Source: Bacillota bacterium
GTDB lineage: Bacteria > Bacillota > Bacilli > Paenibacillales > NBRC-103111
Length of the DNA: 64,000 nt
NCBI GenBank assembly: GCA_023388055.1
Contig: JAEWGW010000019.1
Span: forward strand, 248,001-312,000
Direction: 5' to 3'
Part shown: in pieces, positions 52,127 through 61,070 of the stretch
Numbering within the stretch: position 1 is the first letter of the stretch
How the letters are laid out: the number at the start of each line of letters is the position of its first letter
The notes under the pieces: model-generated
Databases searched by the model: none
Told to the model about the DNA's origin: nothing
Seen by the model: only the letters and a program-made list of their open reading frames with translations
Translations under genes and position numbers: made by a program

Positions 52127-54925
52127 ATGAAGCCGGATTCTTCCCATATTAAACAAATCAAAGTTGTCTCCAACACCCACTGGGACCGGGAATTCCGCCG
52201 TTCCTTCGAACGGACGCGCCGGAATCTGCTGACCATGATGGACGTGACGCTGGACATTCTCGAGCAGGACCCGGAGTTTGCCTCCTTCACCATGGACGGC
52301 CACTCCATTATGCTGGACGATTATGTGGAGATGCGCCCCGAGAAGCGGGAGCTGGTGGAGAAGCTGATCCGCGAGGGGCGGCTTATCGCCGGACCGTATT
52401 ACACGCTGGCAGAGGAATTCAGCATCGCCCAGGAAGCATTGGTACGCAACCTCATGTTCGGACGGCGGACGGTGGAGAGCTACGGTGGCAAAACGGGTAC
52501 CGTTACCTACACCCCCTCCTCCTGGGGTCAAACCGGGCAGCTGCCGCAGATCCTGCTGGATTTTGGGCTGGACAAAATGATGTTCTACCGGGGCATCTCC
52601 CATCATGAAGCAGATGCGGAGTGGATCTGGAGTGCGCCGGACGGAAGCCGGGTGCTGGCCAGCCGGTTTGCCCTGTACGCCCGCTATAACTGGTACTACC
52701 AGGTCCACCGGGCGGTCACCCGGGGAACTGTCTTCGACAAAACCTATAACTGGGGCGAATATGACGAGGTGCCTTTTCGTCTGTCTGATGGCCTGTCCGG
52801 GGAGGACCAATCCTACGGGCTGCTGTCCCCTGCTGTTCACTATGACAAAAGCCGCCTGAAGCAAGCCGTTCTGGATATGGTGGAGCGGGAGGGCCGGCAT
52901 TTTACCACGGAGGTATTCCTGGCCATGAACGGTCACGATATCTCAGTAGCCCATCCGCTGGAGTCCCAGGTGATCCTGGATGCCAAGGAGCTTCTGGGTG
53001 ACCGGTATTCTATCGAGCATACGGATTTGGAGAAGTTCTGGGAAGAGGCGCAAAAGCATCTTCAGCAAGACCAACTGCCCGTGCTCACCGGAGAGCGCCG
53101 CTCCTACCTGAAGGAGGGCATGTGGACCTTCCTGTTCCCGGGCACCATCAGCGCCAGAACCTATCTGAAGCAGCAGGATTTTCACGCCACCAAGGAGCTG
53201 GTTGCTTACGCGGAGCCCTTGGCGGCCTTGGCATCCGTCTTCGGGGAAGCCTATCCCGTCCGTTATCTGGAGCGGGGCTGGCGGTATCTGCTGTCCAACC
53301 ATACCCATGACGCCAACGGCGGCTGTGCCCCCGACGCAGTCTGCCAGGATATTGAATACCGCTACCGCAAGGCGGCGGACATCGGCGGGATTGTTTCCGA
53401 GGATGCCATGGGCTTCATCGCCCGGAATCTGTCGCCGGAGCATCTGGGGACGGATGTCACCCAACTGGTGGTATACAACCCGTTGCCTGTTGAGCGCACC
53501 GTGGTCACCTCTGTGGACCTGGAGCTGCCCCGGGGCGAAGGAGCCAAGTCCTACAGCCTGTATCATGACCAGGATCCGTCTGTGCAGCGGCAGGCGGTGG
53601 CTTTTGAAAAATCCAGCGTATTTGTGGACAGCATCTGGGAGGTGCCGACCATTCTTGACTCCCACCGGGTGAGGATGCATGTGGAGCTGACCAAGCTTCC
53701 CGGCCTGGGGTACCGGGCATACCGGCTGCAGCGGGAGGAGCAGGAGGTGCGGAATATCCGTACGCTCATCACCGGGCCCGACACCATGGAGAACCAGCTG
53801 CTGAAGGTTAAGGTCAACACCAACGGGACCCTGGATATCGTCAACAAGCTCACCGGAAAAGCCTACAGCAATCTTGGCTACCTGACGGATCAAGGGGAAT
53901 GCGGCAACGCATGGAAGCATGTGGCGCCCCGTTTTGACCGCAAGTACAACAGTCTTGGGGTGGCTGCGCAGGTGGCGGTGACGGAGAGCGGCGAGCTGTC
54001 CAGCACCATTGAAGCCCATTTCAGCTTCCCGGTGCCCGTGGATTATGCCGACGGCAACTCCCGCAGCACGGTTATGGTGGAGCTTCCGGTGAAGCTGGCC
54101 TATACCTTGGAAAAAGGCGCCTCCGCCGTCAAAGTGAAGCTGACGGTAGATAACAAGGCCCGTGACCATTGGCTGCGGGTGAACTTCCCCACAGAGCTAG
54201 TCACGGATACCTCCTGGGCGGATACCCACTTCGATGTGATTTCCCGGCCCATTCCCATTCCGGATTCCACCGGCTGGGTGGAGCAGGCAGGGGGAACCCA
54301 CCCGCTGCAAACCTTCGTGGAGCTGTCCGACGGACAGGACGGGCTGGCCCTTTTGCCCAAGGGCATTTATGAATATGAGGCCTTCGAGGATGATAACCGT
54401 ACCTTGGCGCTCACCCTGATCCGGGCCTGCCGGATCAAGCTGGCGGTAAGCGAGGAGAAGCTGACCGAGCTGCCTGACCAGGGAATTCAATGCCCGGGCG
54501 TACAAACCTTCGAATATGCAGTGCATATTCATGCAGGCGACTGGCGGCAAGCCGGTCTGTTGAATGCGGCAGCCTGCTACGCGGTGCCCGTACGGGCGGC
54601 AGTGTCGGGCAGAGGCCAGGGAAGCCTGCCCTCCGAAGCGGGGCTGTTCACCTTGGCAAGCGGCGCGACCCTGCATGTATCCGCTGTGAAGCAGGCAGAG
54701 GACGGCAGCGGGCTGATCATCCGGCTGTTTAATCCGTCGGCTGAGGCGGAGCAGGCGGTGTTCCGGTTTGGCGTAGGGGTGACGGAGGCGTTCCGGTGCA
54801 AAATGGACGAAGGTGTAGTTGAGGCGCTTGCTCCGGCGGCAGACGGGTATTCCTTCGAAGCTGCTGTAGAGCCCAAGAAAATCGCCACCTTCAAGGTCAT
54901 TTTGGCAAAAGGGAGCGGGGAATAA
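52127..54925 (+). CDS. GH38-family (alpha-mannosidase-like) protein with altered nucleophile site
   Basis: A 932-residue cytoplasmic protein with the GH38 layout: N-terminal catalytic domain (1-300), middle helical domain, and C-terminal beta domains. Zinc-ligand motif NTHWDREF is at residues 17-24, and the C-terminal site reads NHTHDANGGC. The conserved PDSFG motif, which carries the nucleophile and zinc-binding Asp in MngB-type enzymes, reads PSSWG in YTPSSWGQTGQLPQ. So the Asp is Ser. Family members cleave alpha-mannosides. A perfect operator precedes it, and a HAD gene follows at 2 bases. Confidence 0.83.
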   Translation: MKPDSSHIKQIKVVSNTHWDREFRRSFERTRRNLLTMMDVTLDILEQDPEFASFTMDGHSIMLDDYVEMRPEKRELVEKLIREGRLIAGPYYTLAEEFSIAQEALVRNLMFGRRTVESYGGKTGTVTYTPSSWGQTGQLPQILLDFGLDKMMFYRGISHHEADAEWIWSAPDGSRVLASRFALYARYNWYYQVHRAVTRGTVFDKTYNWGEYDEVPFRLSDGLSGEDQSYGLLSPAVHYDKSRLKQAVLDMVEREGRHFTTEVFLAMNGHDISVAHPLESQVILDAKELLGDRYSIEHTDLEKFWEEAQKHLQQDQLPVLTGERRSYLKEGMWTFLFPGTISARTYLKQQDFHATKELVAYAEPLAALASVFGEAYPVRYLERGWRYLLSNHTHDANGGCAPDAVCQDIEYRYRKAADIGGIVSEDAMGFIARNLSPEHLGTDVTQLVVYNPLPVERTVVTSVDLELPRGEGAKSYSLYHDQDPSVQRQAVAFEKSSVFVDSIWEVPTILDSHRVRMHVELTKLPGLGYRAYRLQREEQEVRNIRTLITGPDTMENQLLKVKVNTNGTLDIVNKLTGKAYSNLGYLTDQGECGNAWKHVAPRFDRKYNSLGVAAQVAVTESGELSSTIEAHFSFPVPVDYADGNSRSTVMVELPVKLAYTLEKGASAVKVKLTVDNKARDHWLRVNFPTELVTDTSWADTHFDVISRPIPIPDSTGWVEQAGGTHPLQTFVELSDGQDGLALLPKGIYEYEAFEDDNRTLALTLIRACRIKLAVSEEKLTELPDQGIQCPGVQTFEYAVHIHAGDWRQAGLLNAAACYAVPVRAAVSGRGQGSLPSEAGLFTLASGATLHVSAVKQAEDGSGLIIRLFNPSAEAEQAVFRFGVGVTEAFRCKMDEGVVEALAPAADGYSFEAAVEPKKIATFKVILAKGSGE

Positions 54926-54927
54926 GC

Positions 54928-55962
54928 ATGGGAAGCTTCATGAATGGATCGGCATCCAACCCAACCCTGCTTCCGGGTTTTGGACTGTCTTTGCCGGAGC
55001 TTGTGCGGGATGGAAGCATGTTGGAGTGCGAAACCGGCGGGGAAGGAATGTTCCGCAGAGGCGAGGACGGAGTGCTGCATATTCTGACGCCCCGGGACCG
55101 GAAAGCGGATTTTGTGGTGTACCGGGACAAAACCCACTGTTATGTGAAGTCGGCCATGGGCCATCCGGCCATCTATCCCCTGCCTGATGCCGGGTTCGAG
55201 GGCCCGGCTGAGGCGGTGCTGATGGATCTGGACGGCACCAGTGTGCACAGCGAGGCCTTCTGGATCTGGATTATTGAGCGGAGCATGGGGCTATTGATGG
55301 ATAATCCGGGGTTCCGGCTGGAGCCGGAGGATGAGCCGCATGTGTCGGGGCATTCCGTTTCGGAGCATCTGCAATACTGCATCGGCAAATATTGTCCGGA
55401 GCGGAGTGTGGAGGAGGCCAGGCGGCATTATTTTGCCGTGACCGAGTACGAAATGAATGAGATTCTGAAGGGCCGGGGCAAGGAAGGGGCGTTTACGCCC
55501 GCCCCGGGTTTAAAGGAGTTTCTCTTGGAGCTGAAAAGCCGGGGCATCCGCGTCGGCCTGGTGACCTCTGGCCTGTACGAAAAGGCCTGGCCGGAGGTGC
55601 TGTCGGCCTTCCGCACCCTCCAGCTGGGCGATCCGCTGGAGCTGTACGATGCCGTTATCACCGCCGGGCAGGCCATCCGCAAGGGCCAGGCCGGCACCCT
55701 GGGCGAGCTGGCGCCGAAGCCCCATCCCTGGCTGTATGCCGAAGCCGCCCGGGTGGGCCTCGGCCTGGGGCCGGAGAGCCGACGCCGGGTCATCGGCATC
55801 GAGGATTCGTCAGCCGGCGTATTGTCCATCCGGCTGGCGGGGTTCGCCGCCTTCGGCATCGGCGGCGGCAACATCGCGGCCAGCGGCGTGCAGCCGCTGG
55901 TGCAAAAGCAGTTCGGCAGCCTCCTGGAGATGCTGCCGGCGATTCTCGGCGCGGACGGCTGA
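54928..55962 (+). CDS. HAD-family hydrolase with N-terminal extension
   Basis: A 344-residue protein. The first ~90 residues have no recognised domain. A HAD domain follows with motif I MDLDGT (SVHSEAFW), motif II VTSG, and the motif III/IV region KPHPWLY...VIGIEDSSAGV, as in beta-phosphoglucomutase or sugar phosphatase members. It begins 2 bases after the GH38-like stop, so the pair is cotranscribed. It may act on a sugar phosphate released by the first protein. The C-terminus ends SLLEMLPAILGADG. Confidence 0.8.
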   Translation: MGSFMNGSASNPTLLPGFGLSLPELVRDGSMLECETGGEGMFRRGEDGVLHILTPRDRKADFVVYRDKTHCYVKSAMGHPAIYPLPDAGFEGPAEAVLMDLDGTSVHSEAFWIWIIERSMGLLMDNPGFRLEPEDEPHVSGHSVSEHLQYCIGKYCPERSVEEARRHYFAVTEYEMNEILKGRGKEGAFTPAPGLKEFLLELKSRGIRVGLVTSGLYEKAWPEVLSAFRTLQLGDPLELYDAVITAGQAIRKGQAGTLGELAPKPHPWLYAEAARVGLGLGPESRRRVIGIEDSSAGVLSIRLAGFAAFGIGGGNIAASGVQPLVQKQFGSLLEMLPAILGADG

Positions 55963-56038
55963 CCGCGCCAGCTCCAGCGGAGCGGCGGGATGCTGCCGCT
56001 CCCGGCATTACGGGTGCCCGGCGTAACCGCGGGCACAG

Positions 56039-56077
56039 CAAGGGCCTGAGCGGCAGATTATTGCGCTCAGGCCCTTT
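56039..56077. terminator. Bidirectional terminator
   Basis: AAGGGCCTGAGCG and CGCTCAGGCCCTTT pair perfectly around a 12-base loop, between convergent genes. Confidence 0.8.
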
Positions 56078-56092
56078 CAACCTATATCTGCC

Positions 56093-57052
56093 CTACACCC
56101 CCGGGCAGGGACCATCCTTCACCGGCTGCCCGAATACGGGGAAGCCGTCCTCTCCCCAGCTGAAGGGCTGGAGCCGGGTATGACGGTTGGGATCCCGCAG
56201 GGGATCACCCTGGATCTCCCGGTAGCTGCGGGCATGGTACACCAGAATGTCTTGGCTGCCGTCCTCGGACACGGTGAAGCTGTTGTGACCGGGTCCGTAT
56301 TGGCCGTTTTCCTCGCAGGTGGCGAAAACAGGCTCCGGCAGCTTGTGCCAGGAGGCGGCGTCCAGCGGATCACTGTGTTCATCCGCCCACAGAAGGCCCA
56401 TACAGTAGCTGGCATCCGTAGCGCTGGCGGAGTAGGTGATGAAGATGCGGCCATTGCGCACGAGCACTGCAGGCCCTTCATTTACCTTGTATTTCACCTG
56501 CTCCCACGGAAAATCCGGTGCGGCGATTTCCACCTGGGGCCCCGCCAGGGTCCAGGGGTTGCTCATAGGTGCAATAAACAGGCTGGAGTTGACTTGCAGC
56601 TCAGGATTAGACTGGGCCCAGACCAGATAGCGGGTGTTCTTGTGCTCGAAGGTGGTGGCATCCAGGGCGAAGGAATCCCAAGCCGTGAGCACCTCCCCCT
56701 TTTCGGTCCAGGTGCCGGTGGTGGGGTCGTTGGCTTCATTTTCCAATACCCAGATACGGATTCTCCAGATATCCTCGGCTCGTCCCGCCGCAAAGTAGAT
56801 ATACCACTTGCCGTCCATGCGGTGCAGCTCCGGAGCCCAGATGTGATAGCTCATGGGACCGCTCTCATGCTTCTCCCAGGCAACCACAGGTGAGGCTTCG
56901 GCCAGTCCGGCCAAAGTAGAGGCCTTGCGAAGCTCAATGCGGTCATATTCGGGAGCGGAGGCAGTGTGGTAATAGGTGCCGTCCTCCGCCTTCAGAATCC
57001 AGGGATCGGCCCGCTGTTCAATCAGCGGATTGGATACAGGTTGGGTGGTCAT
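56093..57052 (-). CDS. GH43 glycoside hydrolase (arabinofuranosidase/xylosidase-like)
   Basis: A 319-residue five-bladed beta-propeller of GH43 without a signal peptide, so intracellular. Catalytic residues are visible: base Asp in QRADPWI, pKa-modulating Asp in FALDATTF, and acid Glu in KVNEGPAV. The end motif QYGPGHNSFTVSEDG fits the family. It would release arabinose or xylose from imported oligosaccharides. It is a single gene convergent with the HAD gene. The start follows a GAAAGGGG site. Confidence 0.87.
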   Translation of the reverse strand: MTTQPVSNPLIEQRADPWILKAEDGTYYHTASAPEYDRIELRKASTLAGLAEASPVVAWEKHESGPMSYHIWAPELHRMDGKWYIYFAAGRAEDIWRIRIWVLENEANDPTTGTWTEKGEVLTAWDSFALDATTFEHKNTRYLVWAQSNPELQVNSSLFIAPMSNPWTLAGPQVEIAAPDFPWEQVKYKVNEGPAVLVRNGRIFITYSASATDASYCMGLLWADEHSDPLDAASWHKLPEPVFATCEENGQYGPGHNSFTVSEDGSQDILVYHARSYREIQGDPLRDPNRHTRLQPFSWGEDGFPVFGQPVKDGPCPGV

Positions 57053-57243
57053 GGGGGGTTGTCCCCTTTCTTTTTCGAGGGTTGCGGTACTTCTCGATTT
57101 TAATATTGGTCCGTCCCATATTTCAATCCTTTTTGCAATATAGACTATAGTCCATACCCATTCTGCTTTTCCTACATAGGATGTGGGGACTTAACCGATA
57201 GGGATTGGGTTAAGACACCATCACAAAAGAGGGAGTGTTGAAT

Positions 57244-57363
57244 ATGGGATATGCAGCAGGTGCAGGTTGTGGCGTAGGAGTAGGCGGAGGATTCACTACC
57301 ACTGGCGTGATTTTGGTACTGTTTATTCTCCTGGTAATCATAAGCAAGGCTTGGGTATTCTAA
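57244..57363 (+). CDS. YjcZ-family tiny sporulation membrane protein, 39 aa
   Basis: A 39-codon gene, MGYAAGAGCGVGVGGGFTTT followed by GVILVLFILLVIISKAWVF. The glycine-rich head and the VLFILLVII helix are the signature of YjcZ/SscA-type tiny membrane proteins found in spores of bacilli. GGGAGTG precedes the ATG. CATACCCAT near 57152 loosely resembles a sporulation-sigma -10 element. A clear hairpin terminator follows. Confidence 0.75.
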   Translation: MGYAAGAGCGVGVGGGFTTTGVILVLFILLVIISKAWVF

Positions 57364-57375
57364 TCTAACTAACTG

Positions 57376-57409
57376 TAAAAACGCAGTCCCTCCGGGGGCT
57401 GCGTTTTTT
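57376..57409 (+). terminator. Terminator of the YjcZ-type gene
   Basis: AAAACGCAGTCCC-tcc-GGGGGCTGCGTTTTTT. Confidence 0.8.
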
Positions 57410-57421
57410 CAAGAAAATAAA

Positions 57422-57666
57422 GGCTATCGACCAAGTATGGGTTATTGACCAAGTATAGGCTATCGACCTCCCCTGGGCTAACGGAACTCAGAAGCGCTTA
57501 AAGGCGGGAAATCGAGGTTTTTTTGATTTAACGGAACTTAAGCGACCGTTAGAAACCGAAATTGCCTCCAATGGATGCCAGCAGGCCCTGTAAGAGCTTC
57601 TGAGTTCCGTTAGGTTTCGGACAAGCCAGATATTGACTTCTAAGGGTCGCGGAGTTCCGTTAGGAG
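57422..57666. repeat. Tandem and nested inverted repeats, no gene
   Basis: Three 18-bp units starting GGCTATCGACC or GGTTATTGACC begin at 57422. Then CTAACGGAACTCAGAAGC (57478-57495) is a perfect inverted copy of 57596-57613. A second pair, TTAACGGAACTTAAGCGACC near 57527 and GGTCGC...GTTCCGTTA near 57645, interleaves with it. Confidence 0.75.
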
Positions 57667-57902
57667 CCGGCCCAGCCGCATTTAGCCTTATCCCCAACCG
57701 GTGTTGATCACCCTCCGGTACAAGAGCTGTTTTTGCGGAAACCGGCTATTTTTTCGGACAAGCTCTGTAAAGGAATTGGAATAAGAAGAATTTGCCGTTA
57801 TAATAAAGAAAGCTTCCAGAATGGAGCATCCCGGAACACCCGGGCCTGTAGGGCCGGAGGCTGCTTTCGCGGGAAATTTTCGGATAAGAAGAGGTCATGT
57901 AC

Positions 57903-58835
57903 ATGGAGAAAACATTGATTTTCGGCCATAAGAATCCGGATACGGATACCATTTGCTCTGCGCTGGTGTATGCCGATCTGAAGACGAAGCTGGGCCAACA
58001 GGTGGAAGCGGTGCGTCTGGGCGAAATCAGCGGTGAAACCCGCTATGCGCTGGACTATTTCAAGGTGGAGGCTCCGCGGCTGGTGGAAGCTGTTGCCGCC
58101 GAGACCAAAACGGTGATTCTGGTGGACCACAATGAACGCCAACAAAGCGCTCCCGATATCGACCAAGTCCGTGTGGTAGAGGTGATCGACCATCACCGTA
58201 TCTCCAATTTTGAAACCAGCGGCCCTCTGTATTACCGGGCGGAGCCGGTAGGCTGCACCTCCACCATCATCAACAAGCTGTATAAGGAAAACGGCGTGGC
58301 CGTATCCAAGGAAATGGCCGGTCTGATGCTGTCCGCAATTATTTCGGATTCCCTCCTGTTCAAATCCCCCACCTGCACCGAGCAGGATGTTGCTGCAGCC
58401 AAGGAGCTGGCAGCCATCGCCGGGGTCAATGCCGACGAATACGGTCTGGCAATGCTGAAGGCCGGGGCGGATCTTTCCGATAAGTCCATCGCCCAGCTGA
58501 TCTCCCTGGATGCCAAGGAATTCTCCATGAACGGCCGCAAGGTGGAGATTGCCCAGGTGAATGCCGTGGACGTGAACGACGTGCTGTCCCGCCAAGCGGA
58601 TCTGGAGTCTGCACTGAATGCGATTATTGCCGAAAAAAACCTGGACCTGTTCCTGTTCGTGGTAACGGACATCCTGAACAGTGATTCCGTTGGTGTGGCG
58701 CTGGGCAAGGAAGCCCAGGCTGTGGAGAAAGCCTACAACGTGAAGCTGGACGGCAACAAGGCGCTGCTGAAGGGTGTGGTCTCCCGCAAATCCCAGATCG
58801 TGCCGGTGCTGACCGACCTGTTCAACAAGGCATAA
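57903..58835 (+). CDS. ppaC: Manganese-dependent inorganic pyrophosphatase
   Basis: The ATG at 57903 (MEKTLIFGHKNPDTD) gives 310 residues, like Bacillus PpaC; an ATG at 57897 is in frame but too close to the AGAGG site. DHH-superfamily metal motifs GHKNPDTDTICS, VDHNE and IDHHRI are intact, and the DHHA2 domain ends with GVVSRKSQIVP. It hydrolyses pyrophosphate in the cytoplasm with Mn. Monocistronic, ended by a hairpin. Confidence 0.93.
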   Translation: MEKTLIFGHKNPDTDTICSALVYADLKTKLGQQVEAVRLGEISGETRYALDYFKVEAPRLVEAVAAETKTVILVDHNERQQSAPDIDQVRVVEVIDHHRISNFETSGPLYYRAEPVGCTSTIINKLYKENGVAVSKEMAGLMLSAIISDSLLFKSPTCTEQDVAAAKELAAIAGVNADEYGLAMLKAGADLSDKSIAQLISLDAKEFSMNGRKVEIAQVNAVDVNDVLSRQADLESALNAIIAEKNLDLFLFVVTDILNSDSVGVALGKEAQAVEKAYNVKLDGNKALLKGVVSRKSQIVPVLTDLFNKA

Positions 58836-58875
58836 TTCTTGCTTTTGGCTCATCCCGAAATGTATCCCGCAACAC

Positions 58876-58917
58876 ACCCGCCCGGCTCAGCCTGAGTCCG
58901 GCGGGTTTTATTTTTTT
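58876..58917 (+). terminator. Terminator of ppaC
   Basis: ACCCGCC...CTCAG and CTGAG...GGCGGGT pair, followed by a T-rich run. Confidence 0.75.
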
Positions 58918-58970
58918 GATGCGCAGTATCTGATCCCGCATTGACAAAGCCGCAGCATAAACGTAAGCTG

Positions 58971-58990
58971 ATAGTTAGATATCGAACTAT
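58971..58990. promoter_or_regulatory. Candidate MarR operator
   Basis: ATAGTTAGATATCGAACTAT is symmetric at 18 of 20 positions, 35 bases before the MarR gene, with TTGACA at 58941. Confidence 0.5.
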
Positions 58991-59025
58991 TGAATGCAAT
59001 TTATATGATCCTGAGGAGGGGCATT

Positions 59026-59550
59026 ATGCAACAGGGTGAAGACCAGCCGGACCGGCATTCCGTCCAAGGTCAGGAGCAGCCAGTGCGGAGGGGGATTCTG
59101 CCGTGGGAATCGGAGGAACAGATCGGCTCGCTTTTGAAATTGACGTCCATGAGCATGCGCAAACGGATCGAAAAAGCGCTGCGCCCCCTGGGTTTGACCC
59201 AGCAGCAGGGCATGACTCTGCGGATTCTGCTCCATAATCCCGGCTCCACCCATTCGGATCTTGAGCGGATTCTGCGGATTGAAAAGCCCAGTGTAACCAA
59301 TCTGATTAGTGTGATGGAAAGACGGGGGTGGGTGGTCCGCAGGAAGGACGCGCAGGATGCCCGGTTTAAGAAGATTTATTTGACCCCCGAGGGGGAGATG
59401 CTTGCCGGGGACATTGCGGAGACGGTGGATCAGACCAAAGCAAGGATGATGGACGCTTTAAGCGCCGAGGAAACGCTGCTCCTGAAAACTCTGCTGAAGA
59501 AGCTGCGCAAGGCTTGGGAGGACGATCCCCAGGAGGAAGAAAAGCAGTAG
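59026..59550 (+). CDS. MarR-family transcriptional regulator
   Basis: The ATG at 59026 follows GAGGAGGGG. The 174-residue protein has an N-terminal tail of about 35 residues and a MarR winged helix: HSDLERILRIEKPSVTNLIS as the recognition region and DAQDARFKKIYLTPEG as the wing. MarR proteins are ligand-sensitive repressors. It precedes an MFS exporter by 46 bases, as YusO precedes YusP in Bacillus. A near-perfect palindrome lies in its promoter. Confidence 0.85.
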   Translation: MQQGEDQPDRHSVQGQEQPVRRGILPWESEEQIGSLLKLTSMSMRKRIEKALRPLGLTQQQGMTLRILLHNPGSTHSDLERILRIEKPSVTNLISVMERRGWVVRRKDAQDARFKKIYLTPEGEMLAGDIAETVDQTKARMMDALSAEETLLLKTLLKKLRKAWEDDPQEEEKQ

Positions 59551-59596
59551 GCATGTATGTGAAGAAGGCATTTTATCTTACACCAGGGAGGGCAAC

Positions 59597-60997
59597 ATGA
59601 AGCAACAACACAACCGTCCGGCGGCTTCATCCAATGCGGAAAAGCTGCTGAAGGTGCTGGTTTTCACACTGGTTTTTTCGGTTATGAACGCGTCCATTTT
59701 CAATGTGGTGCTGCCGGTGATCGGCAAGGAATTTAAGCTGAACCCTTCCGATTTGAGCTGGGTATCCACCGGGTATATGATCGTATATGCCATCGGCTCC
59801 GTCACCTACGGCAAGCTTGCCGACCGGTACCGTCTGAAGGATCTGCTGTCCTTCGGCCTGGTGCTGTTTGCGCTGGGTTCGCTGGTAGGGGTAGCGGCAG
59901 TGGACTATTGGATGATTATCCTGGCCCGGGTGCTGCAGGCTGCTGGGGCTTCGGTTATTCCGGCTACGGGGATGATTATTCCTGTCCGGTATTTTCCGCC
60001 GGAGGAGAGGGGCAGGGCGTTGGGTACCTCCACCATCGGCTTGGCGCTGGGATCGGCTATGGGACCCATCGTTTCGGGTTTTGTCACCGGCTTCGCCAGC
60101 TGGCGCTTCTTGTTCCTGGTTTCCGTGCTACCGCTGATGACGCTGCCCTTTTACCGGAAGTATCTGGATGATGAAAAAGGGGCCCCGCGGCCCATCGATT
60201 ATATCGGCGGAGCGTTGCTGGCCGGAACCGTATCCCTTCTGCTGTTGTCCATTACCCGCGGGAGCCTGCTGTTCCTGACTGGCGGATTGGGTCTGGGTGT
60301 GCTGTTGGTCTGGCGGCTGCTCAGCACTCCCGAACCCTTCGTAAATCCGGCTATGTTCCGTAACCGCAGCTATACGGCAGGGATCATCGTCGCTTTCCTG
60401 GCCAATGCCATGAGCTTCGGGATGCCCTTCATTACGCCGCAATTCCTGAGCCGTTTAAACGGACTTACGCCTTTGCAGATCGGGCTTGTGCTGTTTCCGG
60501 CTGCCCTGGTGACCGCTTATATGGGGCGAAAGGGAGGCCGGCTGGCCGATACACGGGGCAACCCGGCACTGGTGCTGACGGCATCTGTACTTCTGTTCTG
60601 CTGCTTTATGCTGCTGTCGGTATTCGTAGGTTTATCTCCGTACTGGATTATGCTGATGCTGATCTTCGGCAATGTGGGGCAGTCCTTTATGGGCATCGCC
60701 ATGTCCAATACAGTCTCGCGGACGCTGAAGCGGGAGGAAACCGGCGTGGGCATGGGGCTGTTCTCCATGCTGAACTTTATTTCCGGCGCTGCGGCTACCG
60801 GCCTGATCGGCAAGCTGCTGGATTCCGGCTCTGTCAGCTTCCGGCTGAATCCTCTGCTTGTTTTGCATGAAGGAGCGCTGTACAGCAATATTTTTCTGTC
60901 CTTGGGAGCGGGAACGGTGCTGGTGGCGTTCTTGTATCTGAGCGGCTTTGGGAAGGGCAAACGCGCATCGGAAGCGGGTATGAAAACAGGAAATTGA
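59597..60997 (+). CDS. MFS drug-efflux transporter (DHA2/TetA(L)-like)
   Basis: A 466-residue transporter with about 14 helices. The N-terminal half has LSWVSTGYMIVYAIGSVTYG and GKLADRYRLKDLL, the loop 2-3 motif of MFS antiporters; a GMIIPVRYFPPEERGRALG region fits motif C of the DHA2 family. Residues near ASWRFLFLVSVLP are typical. It probably exports a toxic compound by proton exchange. It is in an operon with the MarR gene. The ribosome site is AGGGAGGGC. Confidence 0.85.
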   Translation: MKQQHNRPAASSNAEKLLKVLVFTLVFSVMNASIFNVVLPVIGKEFKLNPSDLSWVSTGYMIVYAIGSVTYGKLADRYRLKDLLSFGLVLFALGSLVGVAAVDYWMIILARVLQAAGASVIPATGMIIPVRYFPPEERGRALGTSTIGLALGSAMGPIVSGFVTGFASWRFLFLVSVLPLMTLPFYRKYLDDEKGAPRPIDYIGGALLAGTVSLLLLSITRGSLLFLTGGLGLGVLLVWRLLSTPEPFVNPAMFRNRSYTAGIIVAFLANAMSFGMPFITPQFLSRLNGLTPLQIGLVLFPAALVTAYMGRKGGRLADTRGNPALVLTASVLLFCCFMLLSVFVGLSPYWIMLMLIFGNVGQSFMGIAMSNTVSRTLKREETGVGMGLFSMLNFISGAAATGLIGKLLDSGSVSFRLNPLLVLHEGALYSNIFLSLGAGTVLVAFLYLSGFGKGKRASEAGMKTGN

Positions 60998-61070
60998 CAG
61001 CAGGCGGGGCTTCCCCCATACTGGGAGGAAAAAATGCCGGCGACAAACCGGCTTGTGGAGGCAAACAGAC

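Noticed and set aside
57798..58877. 359-codon minus-strand frame opposite ppaC
   Set aside because: The plus strand encodes complete PpaC; the antisense frame has no start signal.
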